Source: Nocardioides anomalus | GTDB lineage: Bacteria; Actinomycetota; Actinomycetes; Propionibacteriales; Nocardioidaceae | Assembly (NCBI RefSeq): GCF_011046535.1 | Contig: NZ_CP049257.1 | Coordinates: 310,001-374,000 of the forward strand | Direction of reading: 5' to 3' | Length of the DNA: 64,000 nucleotides | Shown here: positions 41,607 to 50,716 of the stretch, in pieces | Layout: the number at the start of each line of letters is the position of its first letter | Numbering within the stretch: the stretch's first letter is position 1 | Program-made: the position numbers and the translations under genes | The notes under the pieces: generated by a model | The model's database searches: none | The model's input: only the letters and a program-made list of their open reading frames with translations | What the model was told of the DNA's origin: nothing

Positions 41607-42812
41607 TCAGAGCTCCGGCAGCGTGCGCTCGTCCTCCGCATCGCTGGACAGCCGGGCGGCGAGGGCGCGAGCCGGTGCGCTGGCGGCCAACCTGGTGCCC
41701 GCGCGGAAGAGCGCGACGCCGAGGCGCGAGCGCGGGTTGGCGATGCGCGGCGTGCCGGGCGGGAGGTCCTGGACGTCGTCGACGAGGGGCCGCAGCCACG
41801 CGTCGTACCGCTCGAAGGCCTCGGTGTGCGAGGCCGCGTGCTTGAGCTCGGCCGCGAGGACGTAGGCGCCGATGAGGGCGAGCGAGGTGCCGAAGCCGCC
41901 GATCGGGGTGACGCACCAGGCGGCGTCGCCGGTGAGGACGACGCGGCCCCGGCTCCAGGTGGGGCACTTCACCTGGGTGAGGTCGTGCACGTAGAGGTCG
42001 TCGGCGTCGCCGAGGGCGGCGAGGATGCGCGGGGTCTCCCACCCGACGTCGCCGAAGCGTCGCTCGAGGTCCGCGCGCTGCTCCTCGTCGGTGCGGTCGG
42101 CGAGGCCCTCCTCGTCGGTCATGAAGTTGAGCATCGCGCGGGTGGTGCCCTGGTTGTCGGGGCGCAGGTTGACCGAGCGGGAGCCCGGGACGCTGAGCCA
42201 GCGCCACCAGCGGTCGTCGTCCTCGGTGCGCGGGATGGTGGCCCAGGCGCAGTACATCCCGAGCCGGTCGAGCTCGGGCTCGTCCGCCCCGGTCATGACC
42301 AGGCCGCGGGTGGCCGAGCCCGGCCCCTCGGCCACGACGAGGAGGTCGAAGGCGTGCTCGGCGCCGCTCTCCAGGGTGACGCTCACGCGCTCGTCGTCCT
42401 GGTCGAGCGCCACGACGTGGTCGCCGTACCACCAGGTGACGCTGTCCGGGCACCGCTCGCGCAGGAGCCGGGCGAGCTCGCCGCGCAGGATCTCGAGCTC
42501 GGCGGTCGGGCCGTCGCCGGTGTCCGCGTCGGTGGGGAACTCCGCGACCGCACCGCCGTCCTCGTCCACGAACCGGGTCCCGACCTCGCCCGTGCCGGCG
42601 TCGCGCACCGCCTCGAGCAGGTCCATGCGCTCGAGGACGTCCTTGGCCAGGCCACGGACGTCGATGTTCTGCCCGCCCCGGCGCGGCTCGGGCGAGCGCT
42701 CGAGGACGGTCACGTCGTAGCCGACGCGGTCCAGCCAGTACGCCGCCGCGGGGCCCGCGACGCTCGCTCCCGTGACCAGGACGCGGGGGGCGCGGGCGCC
42801 GTCGTCGCTCAT
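41607..42812 (-). CDS. FAD-dependent aromatic monooxygenase-like protein
   Basis: 401 residues from ATG 42812. The FAD motifs are VLVTGASVAGPAAAYWLDRVGYDVTVLE (GxGxxG variant TGASVAG), the middle DG-like motif around LVVAEGPGSATRG, and GDAAWCVTPIGGFGTSLALIGAYVLA near the end. This is the PHBH/TetX-like class that hydroxylates aromatic or polyketide compounds. A second enzyme of the same class lies at 49144-50325. No regulator is adjacent on its strand. Confidence 0.88.
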   Translation of the reverse strand: MSDDGARAPRVLVTGASVAGPAAAYWLDRVGYDVTVLERSPEPRRGGQNIDVRGLAKDVLERMDLLEAVRDAGTGEVGTRFVDEDGGAVAEFPTDADTGDGPTAELEILRGELARLLRERCPDSVTWWYGDHVVALDQDDERVSVTLESGAEHAFDLLVVAEGPGSATRGLVMTGADEPELDRLGMYCAWATIPRTEDDDRWWRWLSVPGSRSVNLRPDNQGTTRAMLNFMTDEEGLADRTDEEQRADLERRFGDVGWETPRILAALGDADDLYVHDLTQVKCPTWSRGRVVLTGDAAWCVTPIGGFGTSLALIGAYVLAAELKHAASHTEAFERYDAWLRPLVDDVQDLPPGTPRIANPRSRLGVALFRAGTRLAASAPARALAARLSSDAEDERTLPEL

Positions 42813-42898
42813 GCCGCCATCCTCCCGGGTGGTTGGTTGCTCCGGTCGGGACACCTGACCGTGGCCGGCGGGACACCGGTCGGGCGAGGGTCGCGGTC

Positions 42899-43267
42899 AT
42901 GACCCGCACCTCGCCCGCGCCCACGGTGGCCGCGCTCGTCCTGGCCGCGGCCGCGCTCGCGTCGTCGCCGGCCACCGCCGACGGCGCCCTCAGCGAGGGT
43001 CTCGACCGCCCCGAGACCCACCTCTTCGCCGGCCCGCCGAGGGTCACCGACCGGGCCAACGTGGTCTTCCGGTTCAAGACGGTCCCGCGCCACGGCTCGG
43101 TGTTCACCTGCGCCATCGACGACCTGCCGGCGCGGTCCTGCGCCTCGCCGTACAAGGTCCGGGTGCGGCCGGGCACGCACACCATCCGGATCCGCGCCAA
43201 GCGGGACGGGGTGCTGGAGAAGGGCTCGGCGCACTGGACCTGGACCTACCGGCCCGCGGAGGACTGA
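42899..43267 (+). CDS. Small secreted hypothetical protein
   Basis: 122 residues. A signal peptide (about 1-29, VAALVLAAAALASSPATADG) is followed by one beta-sandwich module with a Cys pair (VFTCAIDDLPARSCASPYKV). Its pattern, FRFKTVPRHGSVFTCAIDD, matches the Ig-like repeats of the larger protein at 47257-49071. It probably acts at the cell surface. It shares its upstream gap with the divergent monooxygenase. Confidence 0.65.
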   Translation: MTRTSPAPTVAALVLAAAALASSPATADGALSEGLDRPETHLFAGPPRVTDRANVVFRFKTVPRHGSVFTCAIDDLPARSCASPYKVRVRPGTHTIRIRAKRDGVLEKGSAHWTWTYRPAED

Positions 43268-43279
43268 CGCGCGAGCGCC

Positions 43280-43292
43280 TAGATTCGTCGGG
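43280..43292 (+). promoter_or_regulatory. Leaderless-type -10 box for the VOC gene
   Basis: TAGATT at 43280-43285 is followed by 7 nt and then the GTG at 43293. No ribosome site is visible, which agrees with a leaderless transcript. Confidence 0.45.
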
Positions 43293-43730
43293 GTGACCTT
43301 CTGGCAGCTCACCGTCGACGCGAACGACCCTGCTCTGCTGGCGCGGTTCTGGTCCGCCGCCCTGGGCTACGACGGCGCGCCGCCGACCGGCGGCGAGACC
43401 TGGCACGCGCACTACCGGTCGCGGCTGGGGGACGCACCGGCCTTCGAGGACCGGCTCTTCGACCCGGAGGGCCACGGACCGGCGCTCTGGTTCCAGCAGG
43501 TGCCCGAGACCAAGGCCGGGAAGAACCGCCTGCACCTCGACCTCTACCCCACGGGTCGCGACGACGCTCTGCCGATGGCCCGACGGGTGGAGATCGTGGA
43601 GGCGGAGGTCGACGAGCTGGTCGCACTGGGGGCCGCGGTCCTGCGCCGCACGCGAGGCGACGACCCGGGCGACGACTTCTACTACGTCGTGATGACCGAC
43701 CCCGAGGGCAACGAGTTCTGCGTGAGCTGA
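43293..43730 (+). CDS. VOC-family protein (glyoxalase-like)
   Basis: 145 residues from GTG 43293. It begins FWQLTVDANDPALLARFWSAALGY, the standard opening of actinobacterial glyoxalase-like VOC proteins, and ends VVMTDPEGNEFCVS, with a metal-ligand-like glutamate. NRLHLDLYPTGRD forms the second half. It may bind a small ligand or metal; the substrate is unknown. Confidence 0.85.
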   Translation: MTFWQLTVDANDPALLARFWSAALGYDGAPPTGGETWHAHYRSRLGDAPAFEDRLFDPEGHGPALWFQQVPETKAGKNRLHLDLYPTGRDDALPMARRVEIVEAEVDELVALGAAVLRRTRGDDPGDDFYYVVMTDPEGNEFCVS

Positions 43731-43786
43731 CCCTGCCCGCCGGGAGAGCAGCCGTCCCGATCGCGCCGCCGCGCGAGAGGGCTGAT

Positions 43787-43798
43787 TAGGGTGCCAGC
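43787..43798 (+). promoter_or_regulatory. Leaderless-type -10 box for the SARP-like gene
   Basis: TAGGGT at 43787-43792 ends 6 nt before the GTG at 43799, with no Shine-Dalgarno-like sequence between. It fits a leaderless start and supports the chosen start codon. Confidence 0.45.
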
Positions 43799-46678
43799 GT
43801 GATCAGCGTGCTGGGGACCATGCAGGTCCACCGGGGGAGCACGACCGAGTCGGTGGACATCGGGTCGCCCCGCCACCGCGAGGTGCTCGCGGCGCTGGTC
43901 CTCGACGTGGGCCGTGTGGTGTCCGTCGACACGCTGCTGGACCGGGTGTGGGGCGAGGGTGCGCGCGGGGGGACGACGGCGAACCTGCACGCGGTGGTGT
44001 CCCGGCTGCGCTCGCGGCTGCGCGACGCCGGCACGGGGATCGAGATCGCGACGGTGCCGCCGGGCTACCGCCTGGACGTGCCGCCGCGCAGCGTGGACGC
44101 GGAGCGGTTCGAGGCCCTGGTCGAGGCCGCGCGCGCGGCGTGCGGGCGGGGCGAGCTGGACGCCGCGAGGCGCGACGTGGCGCAGGCCTTGGGGCTCTGG
44201 CGCGGCCCGGCGTACGCCGACGTGGGCCGGCCCTTCGCGGAGGCCGAGGCCGCGCGGCTGGACGGCCAGCGGGTGGCGGCGGTGGAGCTCGGCGCCGAGG
44301 TGGACCTGGCCCAGGGCCGGCACGACGAGGTGCTGCGCCGGCTGCCGACGCTGGTCGAGGAGCAGCCGCTGCGGGAGTCGCTGCGGCGGCTGCTGATGCT
44401 GGCGCTCTACCGCAGCGGCCGGCAGTCGGACGCGCTGGCGGTCTACGACGACGTGCGGGGCCGGCTGGCCGAGGAGCTCGGCCTCGACCCGGGGCCGCAG
44501 CTGCAGGAGCTGCACCAGGCGATCCTCACCCAGGACGAGGCCCTGCTGCCCGGCCCGGCCCCGGCGGCGCCGGTCACCGCCGCGCCGCCGGCGCCCGCGG
44601 TGAGCGCGGCGCGGTGGCGCTCGGACGTGGTCCCGCCCAGCAGCGCACTGCTGGGGCGCGAGCGCGACGTCGACTACGTGCGCTCGCTGCTGGAGAGCCC
44701 GACCCAGCGGCTGGTGACGCTGACCGGGCTGGGCGGGGTGGGCAAGACCCGGCTGGCGTACGCCGTCGCGCAGGCCGCGCAGGACGACTACCGCGACGGC
44801 GTGGTGCTGGTGTCGCTGGCGCCGGTCGGCGACCCGGGGTCGGTGCTGCCGGAGCTCGCGCGGGCGCTGGGCCTGGTGGGCGTGGAGGGCCAGGACGTGG
44901 CCGCGGCGCTGGTCGAGCACCTGCGGCCACGCCGGCTGCTGCTCGTGCTGGACAACCTCGAGCACCTGCTGCCGGCCGCGGCGCCGGTCGCGCGGCTGGT
45001 CGCGTCGTGCCCGGACCTGCGGGTGCTGGTGACCAGCCGCACGGCGCTGCGGGTGCGCAGCGAGGTGCAGTACCAGGTGCCCCCGCTCCCCGTGCCGGAC
45101 CCCGAGGAGTCCGACGCCGAGGCGCTCGGGCGCTCGGCCGCGGTCTCGCTGTTCTTGGACCGGGCGGCCGCGACGTCGCCCGGCTTCGATCTCGACGCCC
45201 TGGCCCCGGAGGAGCGGGCCGCGGTCGGTGCGGTCTGCCGCCGGCTGGCCGGCCTGCCGCTGGCCATCGAGCTCGCCGCGGCGCGGGTCCGGCTGCTGCC
45301 GCCGACGATGATGCTCGCGCGGCTCCACGAGGTGCTCGCCGCGGGTGGCGCTCGGGACCTGCCGCCGCGCCAGCGCACGATGCGCTCGACCCTCGACTGG
45401 AGCCACGACCTGCTCTCGGCAGAGGAGCAGCGGCTGTTGCGGCGCCTGTCGGTGTTCGTCGGCGGCTCCACCCTCGACGCGGTCGAGGCGGTCGCGGAGG
45501 ACGGCCCGGTGCTGGGCGTCCTCGAGGCGCTGGTCGAGCACTCACTGGTCCTGCCGGACGCCGAGCACCCCGAGGTGGCCCGGTTCCGGGTGCTCGAGCC
45601 GATCGTGCAGTACGCCGACGACCTGCTGGTCGGCCCCGAGCGGCTGGCCGCCCGCGCCGCGCACCGGCGCCACTTCCGCGCGCTGGCGGGGACCCTCGAG
45701 CCGGCGTACCGCGGCCCGGGCACGATGGCGGCGCTCGCGGTCACCGGGCGCGAGCACGCCAACCTGGTCGCCGCGGTCGAGAGCGGCCTGGCCGACGGCG
45801 ACGCCGACGAGGCCGGGTGGCTGGCCTGGGACCTCTGGCTCTACTGGTGGCTCAGCGGCTCGCTGGTCGAGGGCCGCCGTCTCATCACCGCGGCCCTCGG
45901 GGCCGGGCTGTCCGACGAGGTGCGGGTGCGGCTGCTCGCGGCGCACGCCGCGATGGCCTTCGCGCAGGGCGACCTGGACCCCGCGCGGGAGTCCTGGGCG
46001 GCCGCGGAGCTCCTCGGCGAGCGCACGGGCGACACGGAGGGTCACGCCTACGGCGTGGCCGGGCGGGGCCTGGCCGCGCTCGCGTCGGGCGACCTCGCGA
46101 GCGCCGGCGCCGCCTTCGAGGAGTCCGCCCGGCTGTGCGAGGCCGCCGGTGCGGGACGGCAGTGGCTGTGGACGCTCACCCAGGTCTGGCACGGCACCGT
46201 GCTCCTGCTGCAGGGCGAGACCGGGCGCGCGGCCGAGCGGGTCGAGCGCGCGATGGGCGCGGCCCGCGAGCGCGCCGACCCGCTGGCGGTCTACGTCACG
46301 CTCTTCACCGCCGCCCAGGTCGCGCTCGCGGTCGACGACCCCGCCACGGCCCGCGAGCACCTCGAGGAGGGTGTGCGGCTCAGCCTGGAGACCGGGGACG
46401 CGGCCAACCTCGCCTACTTCCTGGAGAGCATGGGCCTGGTCGAGTCCCTGGCCGGCGACCACCGGCGGGTGGCGGTGCTGCACGGCGCCGCCGCGCGGCT
46501 GCGCGAGGCGGTGGGCGCCGACGTCTACGGCTACTACCAGCCCGACGAGGACCAGCTGCGCGAGGCGGTGGCCCGCTCGCGCGAGGCGCTCGGCGAGACC
46601 GAGCACGCCGCCGCCACCGAGGAGGGGCGCCGGCTGACGATGCCCGAGGCCGTCACGGTCGCCCTGCAGCGCCCCTAG
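43799..46678 (+). CDS. AfsR/SARP-like regulator with BTAD, NB-ARC and TPR regions
   Basis: 959 residues. An OmpR-like winged helix (1-90, SPRHREVLAALVLDVGRVVSVDTLLDRVWG) and a bacterial transcriptional activation domain (about 95-245) form the SARP part. A nucleotide-binding NB-ARC/AP-ATPase follows, with Walker A GLGGVGKT (about 310) and Walker B RLLLVLDNLEHLL. The last 350 residues are helical TPR-like repeats. Proteins of this build, such as AfsR, switch on secondary metabolism. No biosynthetic cluster lies next to it. The target is unknown. Confidence 0.9.
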   Translation: MISVLGTMQVHRGSTTESVDIGSPRHREVLAALVLDVGRVVSVDTLLDRVWGEGARGGTTANLHAVVSRLRSRLRDAGTGIEIATVPPGYRLDVPPRSVDAERFEALVEAARAACGRGELDAARRDVAQALGLWRGPAYADVGRPFAEAEAARLDGQRVAAVELGAEVDLAQGRHDEVLRRLPTLVEEQPLRESLRRLLMLALYRSGRQSDALAVYDDVRGRLAEELGLDPGPQLQELHQAILTQDEALLPGPAPAAPVTAAPPAPAVSAARWRSDVVPPSSALLGRERDVDYVRSLLESPTQRLVTLTGLGGVGKTRLAYAVAQAAQDDYRDGVVLVSLAPVGDPGSVLPELARALGLVGVEGQDVAAALVEHLRPRRLLLVLDNLEHLLPAAAPVARLVASCPDLRVLVTSRTALRVRSEVQYQVPPLPVPDPEESDAEALGRSAAVSLFLDRAAATSPGFDLDALAPEERAAVGAVCRRLAGLPLAIELAAARVRLLPPTMMLARLHEVLAAGGARDLPPRQRTMRSTLDWSHDLLSAEEQRLLRRLSVFVGGSTLDAVEAVAEDGPVLGVLEALVEHSLVLPDAEHPEVARFRVLEPIVQYADDLLVGPERLAARAAHRRHFRALAGTLEPAYRGPGTMAALAVTGREHANLVAAVESGLADGDADEAGWLAWDLWLYWWLSGSLVEGRRLITAALGAGLSDEVRVRLLAAHAAMAFAQGDLDPARESWAAAELLGERTGDTEGHAYGVAGRGLAALASGDLASAGAAFEESARLCEAAGAGRQWLWTLTQVWHGTVLLLQGETGRAAERVERAMGAARERADPLAVYVTLFTAAQVALAVDDPATAREHLEEGVRLSLETGDAANLAYFLESMGLVESLAGDHRRVAVLHGAAARLREAVGADVYGYYQPDEDQLREAVARSREALGETEHAAATEEGRRLTMPEAVTVALQRP

Positions 46679-46747
46679 CGGGCCCCCGCAAGCGGCTGTC
46701 AGGCAACGGCAGGCCCGTCGCAAGCGCTGCCGCCGACGCTGGGCGGC

Positions 46748-47260
46748 ATGCACGAGATGACGCCTCCCTGGCTGCCCGACGGGTGGACCCACCCGGCCCG
46801 GGCGCAGCTGCCCACCGGCCACCACCTCCGACCCGTCCGCGCCAGTGACGTGGACCTCGACCTGCCCGCCGTCCTCGGCTCGCGCGAGCGGCTCTGGTCG
46901 ATCTACGGCGCGGCCTGGGGCTGGCCGCCGGCCGACCTGTCGCACGAGCAGGACCGGACCGACCTGGCCCGGCACGAGGCCGAGACCGAGGCCCACGAGT
47001 CCTTCAACTACGCGCTGTTCGACGCCGCGGAGTCCGCCCTGCTCGGCTGCGTGTACGTCGACCCGCCCGAGCGCGTCGGCGCCGACGCCGAGATCTCCTG
47101 GTGGGTCGTCGACGCGCTCCTCGGCAGCGACGTCGAGCGCGCGCTCGACGACTTCGTGCCGCTGTGGATCGCCGCGCGCTGGCCGCTGCGGCGACCGCGG
47201 TACGTCGGGCGCGACGTCAGCTGGGCCGCGTGGCTCGCCCTGCCGGAGCTGGGCCGGTGA
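46748..47260 (+). CDS. GNAT-like N-acetyltransferase family protein
   Basis: 170 residues. HHLRPVRASDVDLDLPAVLGSRERLWSIYG opens like many GNAT proteins. The SALLGCVYVDPP strand and AEISWWVVDALLG match the core beta strands. The usual acetyl-CoA loop QxxGxG/A is weak or absent (SDVERALDDFVP stands there), so activity is uncertain. Its stop overlaps the GTG of the secreted protein (GTGA). It may be a pseudo-enzyme. Confidence 0.6.
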   Translation: MHEMTPPWLPDGWTHPARAQLPTGHHLRPVRASDVDLDLPAVLGSRERLWSIYGAAWGWPPADLSHEQDRTDLARHEAETEAHESFNYALFDAAESALLGCVYVDPPERVGADAEISWWVVDALLGSDVERALDDFVPLWIAARWPLRRPRYVGRDVSWAAWLALPELGR

Positions 47261-49071
47261 GCGCGCCCGTGCGCCACGTCCTGCGTGCCGTGCTCACCGC
47301 CGGGGCCGTCCTGCTCGGGCTGCTGGCGGCACCGCCGGCCGCCCACGCCGGCCAGGTCGGCGTGACCATCGGCGTCCAGGGCGCCGGGGCCGTGCGCATC
47401 GTCGAGGGCACCGTCGAGGACGGTGGCGCGACGACGTGCAGCTTCCTCGACAACACCGACCACCGGGTCCTGAACTGGTGCCCGCGGGTGCGCGACTCGG
47501 AGGCCTTCGAGGCCTGGGTCTGGCTCGAGGCGGCGCCGGTCGCCCACCCCGTCGGCGAGTGGGTGTTCGACCACTGGGAGGGCTGCGACGAGACCCGCGG
47601 CCGCAACGGCAGGATCCAGTGCGGCGTGCACTCCGACGCGTTCAGCAGCAGGGAGACCCGGCCGGTCGCGGTCTTCCGCGACATCCGGCCCCCCACGCTG
47701 TCGGCCCCGGCCGTGATCGCGTCCGCGACCACCCCCGGCGCGGTGACGGTGACCTTCGAGGTCGCCGGCGGCAACGCGCGGTGCCGGTTCGACGCCGCGG
47801 CGTACACCCCGTGCTCCTCACCGGTCACCGCCCGGCTCGCCGTCGGCGACCACCGGTTCTCGGCGTACGCCGAGGACGCCTCCGGCAACACCACCGACGA
47901 GCGCTGGGACGTGTTCAGCGTCGTGGACACCACCATCACCTCGGGTCCGCCGGCGCTGACGAGCAGCCCCGACGCGGAGTTCGGCTTCGCGGCGCTCGCC
48001 GGGAGCTCGTTCCTGTGCTCGACCGGCGGTGGCCCGTGGTCGGCGTGCGGCCAGGGCGCCACCGGGACGCACCGGCTCACCGGGCTGGCCGACGGGAGCC
48101 ACACCTTCTCCGTCCAGGCGACCAAGGGCCGGTGGACCGACCCGCAGCCCGCGTCGTGGTCCTGGGTCGTCGACACCGTCGCCCCCGAGGCGCGCATCGC
48201 CTCGGCCGACACCTCGGGCACCGCCGCGCGGTTCGCGCTCGACGTGCCGTCCGACGCGACGCTGGTGGAGTGCCGGCTCACCGGCCCGGGAGGGGTCGCC
48301 GACTGGAGCCCGTGCCGCAGCCCGGTCCGCTTCGACGACCTGCCGGCCGGGCGGTACGTGCTCGAGGTGCGCGCGCACGACGCGGCCGGGAACGTGCAGG
48401 CCACCCCGGCCCGCCGTGAGTGGACGGTCGCCGGGTCGCCGGGCGGGACGACCGGGGGCACGACGGCGCCCGAGACCACCCTGACCGGCGGCCCCGCGGC
48501 CGGCTCGTGGTCCCTCGACCGGGCGCCGGTGTTCACCGTCGGGGCGTCCGGGGGTGCGACGTGCGCCTGCACGCTCGACGGCGTGGCGCGACCGTGCGCC
48601 GCCGGCGCCCTGCGCCTGGACGGGCTGACGGCCGGGACCCACGTGCTCGCGGTCGCCGCCACCGACGGCAGCGGTCACCGCGACGCCACCCCGGCGACTC
48701 GGACCTGGACCGTGCCCCGGTCGGCGGTCGAGCTGGGCCGGGCCCGGGGCTGGGCGCTGCGCACCTCCGCCTCGGCCTACGCCGGGTCCGTGCTCCAGGC
48801 CCGTCGCCGGCACGCCACCCTGACCGTCCCGGTCGTCGGCGCCCGGCGCCTGGCCCTGGTCGCCGCCGGCGGCCGCCGGCACGGCACGGTCAAGGTGTAC
48901 GCCGGGTCGCGGCTGCTCGCCACGGTGCGTCTCGCGAACCGCCGGTCCACCACCCAGCGGGTCGTCGAGCTCCCGGAACTGGCCGCGGCGTACACCGGCG
49001 ACGTCCGGGTCGTCGTGGCCACCCGGGGCCGGCTGGTGCGCATCGAGGGCCTGGGCGTGGCCACCTCCTGA
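47257..49071 (+). CDS. Large secreted protein with Ig-like repeats
   Basis: 604 residues from GTG 47257. A signal peptide (about 1-31, AVLLGLLAAPPAAHA) is followed by four or five Ig-like modules. Each has a Cys pair and a G/D-rich edge, for example SFLCSTGGGPWSACGQG, LVECRLTGPGG and CACTLDGVARPCAAG. Linkers rich in Thr, Gly and Pro separate them, and the C-terminal 100 residues are basic. Such proteins are typical of actinobacterial surface or matrix proteins and resemble adhesin stalks. The function is unknown. Confidence 0.75.
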   Translation: MSAPVRHVLRAVLTAGAVLLGLLAAPPAAHAGQVGVTIGVQGAGAVRIVEGTVEDGGATTCSFLDNTDHRVLNWCPRVRDSEAFEAWVWLEAAPVAHPVGEWVFDHWEGCDETRGRNGRIQCGVHSDAFSSRETRPVAVFRDIRPPTLSAPAVIASATTPGAVTVTFEVAGGNARCRFDAAAYTPCSSPVTARLAVGDHRFSAYAEDASGNTTDERWDVFSVVDTTITSGPPALTSSPDAEFGFAALAGSSFLCSTGGGPWSACGQGATGTHRLTGLADGSHTFSVQATKGRWTDPQPASWSWVVDTVAPEARIASADTSGTAARFALDVPSDATLVECRLTGPGGVADWSPCRSPVRFDDLPAGRYVLEVRAHDAAGNVQATPARREWTVAGSPGGTTGGTTAPETTLTGGPAAGSWSLDRAPVFTVGASGGATCACTLDGVARPCAAGALRLDGLTAGTHVLAVAATDGSGHRDATPATRTWTVPRSAVELGRARGWALRTSASAYAGSVLQARRRHATLTVPVVGARRLALVAAGGRRHGTVKVYAGSRLLATVRLANRRSTTQRVVELPELAAAYTGDVRVVVATRGRLVRIEGLGVATS

Positions 49072-49143
49072 CGCCGGCGTCGATGAGAACCCGCCGCGCA
49101 CGCGGTCAGACCGCACGTCCACCGGCGAGAGAGGCTGAGCCAC

Positions 49144-50325
49144 ATGAGCGGGACGAGCGGGACCACGGTGCTGGTGTCCGGTGCGAGCATCGCGGGGCCG
49201 GCGCTGGCGCACTGGCTGGTGCGGCACGGCGCCGAGGTGACCGTGGTCGAGGCGGCGCCGGGGCTGCGGCCGGGCGGCCAGGCGGTCGACGCCCGCGGGG
49301 TGGCCCGGGAGGTGATCGCGCGGATGGGGCTCGACGAGGCGGTCCGGGCGGTGCGCACACGGGCGCTCGGGGCGCTGACCGTGGACGCGGCGGGGGAGGT
49401 GGTCGAGACCCAGCGCGTCGAGGACGACGGCGGGGACGGCTACGTCGCGGAGATCGAGGTGCTGCGCGGCGACCTGGCGCAGGTCCTGCACGACGACACG
49501 CGCGACTCGGTGGAGTACCTCTTCGGCGACCGGATCGCCTCGCTCAGCCAGGACGCCGACGGGGTGGACGTGGAGTTCGCCAGCGGCACCCGGCGACGGT
49601 TCTCCCTCGTCGTCGGCGCCGACGGGCTGCACTCGTCGCTGCGCTCGATGGTCTTCGGGCCGCGCTCGCAGTACGTGCGGCACCTCGGGATGGCGCTGGC
49701 CTTCTTCACCGTGCCCAACGACTTCGGGGTGGACGGCTGGCTGGTCGACCACCAGGCCGACGGCCGGTGGGCGGGGCTGCGTCCGGTGCCCGACCCGACG
49801 CGCGCCATCGCCATGGTGTCGTTCCCCGCCCCGACGTTCGACGTGGACGTGCGCGACGTGGTGGCCCAGAAGCGGCTGGTGCGTGAGGCGATGGCCGGCT
49901 TCGGCTGGGAGACCGCGCGGATCCTCGAGCACGTCGACGCGGCCGAGGACTTCTACCTCGACCAGGTCGCGCAGGTCGTGCTGCCGCGGTGGTCGTCGGG
50001 GCGGGTCGGCCTGATCGGCGACGCCGCCTTCTGCGCCTCCCCGATGTCCGGCGGCGGCACCGGCATGGCGCTGGTGGGCGCCTACGTGTTGGCCGGCGAG
50101 CTCGCGGCCGCGGGGTGGGACCCGGAGGCCGGCTTCGCGGCGTACCAGGAGCGGATGCAGGACCACGTCGACGCCAACCAGGAGATCGGCCGCGCGCACG
50201 TCGACATGCTGCTCGCCCCGGCGCCGGACCCCGACGCCCCGCCGCCGCCCGAGCCGGACCTGGCGGCCTTCGGCGCCCTGATCGAGCGGGCCGTGGGCGG
50301 ACCGGAGCTGCCCGACTACGCCTGA
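49144..50325 (+). CDS. FAD-dependent aromatic monooxygenase-like protein
   Basis: 393 residues. FAD motifs: VLVSGASIAGPALAHWLVRHGAEVTVVEAAPGLRPG, the middle LVVGADGLHSSLRS (DG motif) and GLIGDAAFCASPMSGGGTGMALVGAYVLAGELA near the end. It is of the PHBH/TetX type that hydroxylates or inactivates aromatic compounds such as tetracyclines. It precedes a PadR regulator and a membrane protein on the same strand. Confidence 0.88.
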   Translation: MSGTSGTTVLVSGASIAGPALAHWLVRHGAEVTVVEAAPGLRPGGQAVDARGVAREVIARMGLDEAVRAVRTRALGALTVDAAGEVVETQRVEDDGGDGYVAEIEVLRGDLAQVLHDDTRDSVEYLFGDRIASLSQDADGVDVEFASGTRRRFSLVVGADGLHSSLRSMVFGPRSQYVRHLGMALAFFTVPNDFGVDGWLVDHQADGRWAGLRPVPDPTRAIAMVSFPAPTFDVDVRDVVAQKRLVREAMAGFGWETARILEHVDAAEDFYLDQVAQVVLPRWSSGRVGLIGDAAFCASPMSGGGTGMALVGAYVLAGELAAAGWDPEAGFAAYQERMQDHVDANQEIGRAHVDMLLAPAPDPDAPPPPEPDLAAFGALIERAVGGPELPDYA

Positions 50326-50334
50326 CCCTCGCGC

Positions 50335-50347
50335 TACTGTGTCAGGC
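50335..50347 (+). promoter_or_regulatory. Leaderless-type -10 box for the PadR gene
   Basis: TACTGT at 50335-50340 lies 7 nt before ATG 50348. No ribosome site is seen in between. It decides the start over a GTG nine bases earlier, which falls inside the box. Confidence 0.5.
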
Positions 50348-50716
50348 ATGGTAGCGGCGGAGGCGACGGCGGGGCGGGCCTCGGACCTGCTGCGAGGGGT
50401 GCTCGACCTGTGCGTGCTGGCCCTGCTGCACGAGCGGCCGAGCCACACCTACGGCCTGGTCGAGCGGCTGCGGGAGGGCGGGTTCACCGACGTCGGGTAC
50501 GGCGCGGTCTACCCGCTCACCACCCGGCTGCGGCGCCGGGGCCTGCTGGTCGAGGCGGAGGAGGCGAGCCCGACCGGACCGCCGCGCAAGGTGCTGTCGC
50601 TGACCGCGGCGGGCGAGGAGGCGCTCGCGTCCTGGCGGGCGCAGTGGGACCGGCACGTGGCGGTGACCGACGGCCTGCTGGTCGCGGCGCTGGGCGAGGC
50701 GGGCCCCCGTGGCTGA
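50348..50716 (+). CDS. PadR-family transcriptional regulator
   Basis: 122 residues from ATG 50348. The PadR winged helix is present in full: VLALLHERPSHTYGLVERLREGGFTDVGYGAVYPLTTRLRRRGLLVE, with the wing GPPRKVLSLTAAGEE. It overlaps the following membrane-protein gene by 8 nt. The two are a known type of pair in which the DUF1700-like partner may bind the regulator or the membrane. The ligand is unknown. Confidence 0.88.
   Translation: MVAAEATAGRASDLLRGVLDLCVLALLHERPSHTYGLVERLREGGFTDVGYGAVYPLTTRLRRRGLLVEAEEASPTGPPRKVLSLTAAGEEALASWRAQWDRHVAVTDGLLVAALGEAGPRG

Noticed and set aside
43948..46848. 966-residue second plus-strand frame over the SARP-like gene
   Set aside because: Composed almost entirely of Arg, Gly and Ala; the BTAD/NB-ARC frame is clearly the real one.
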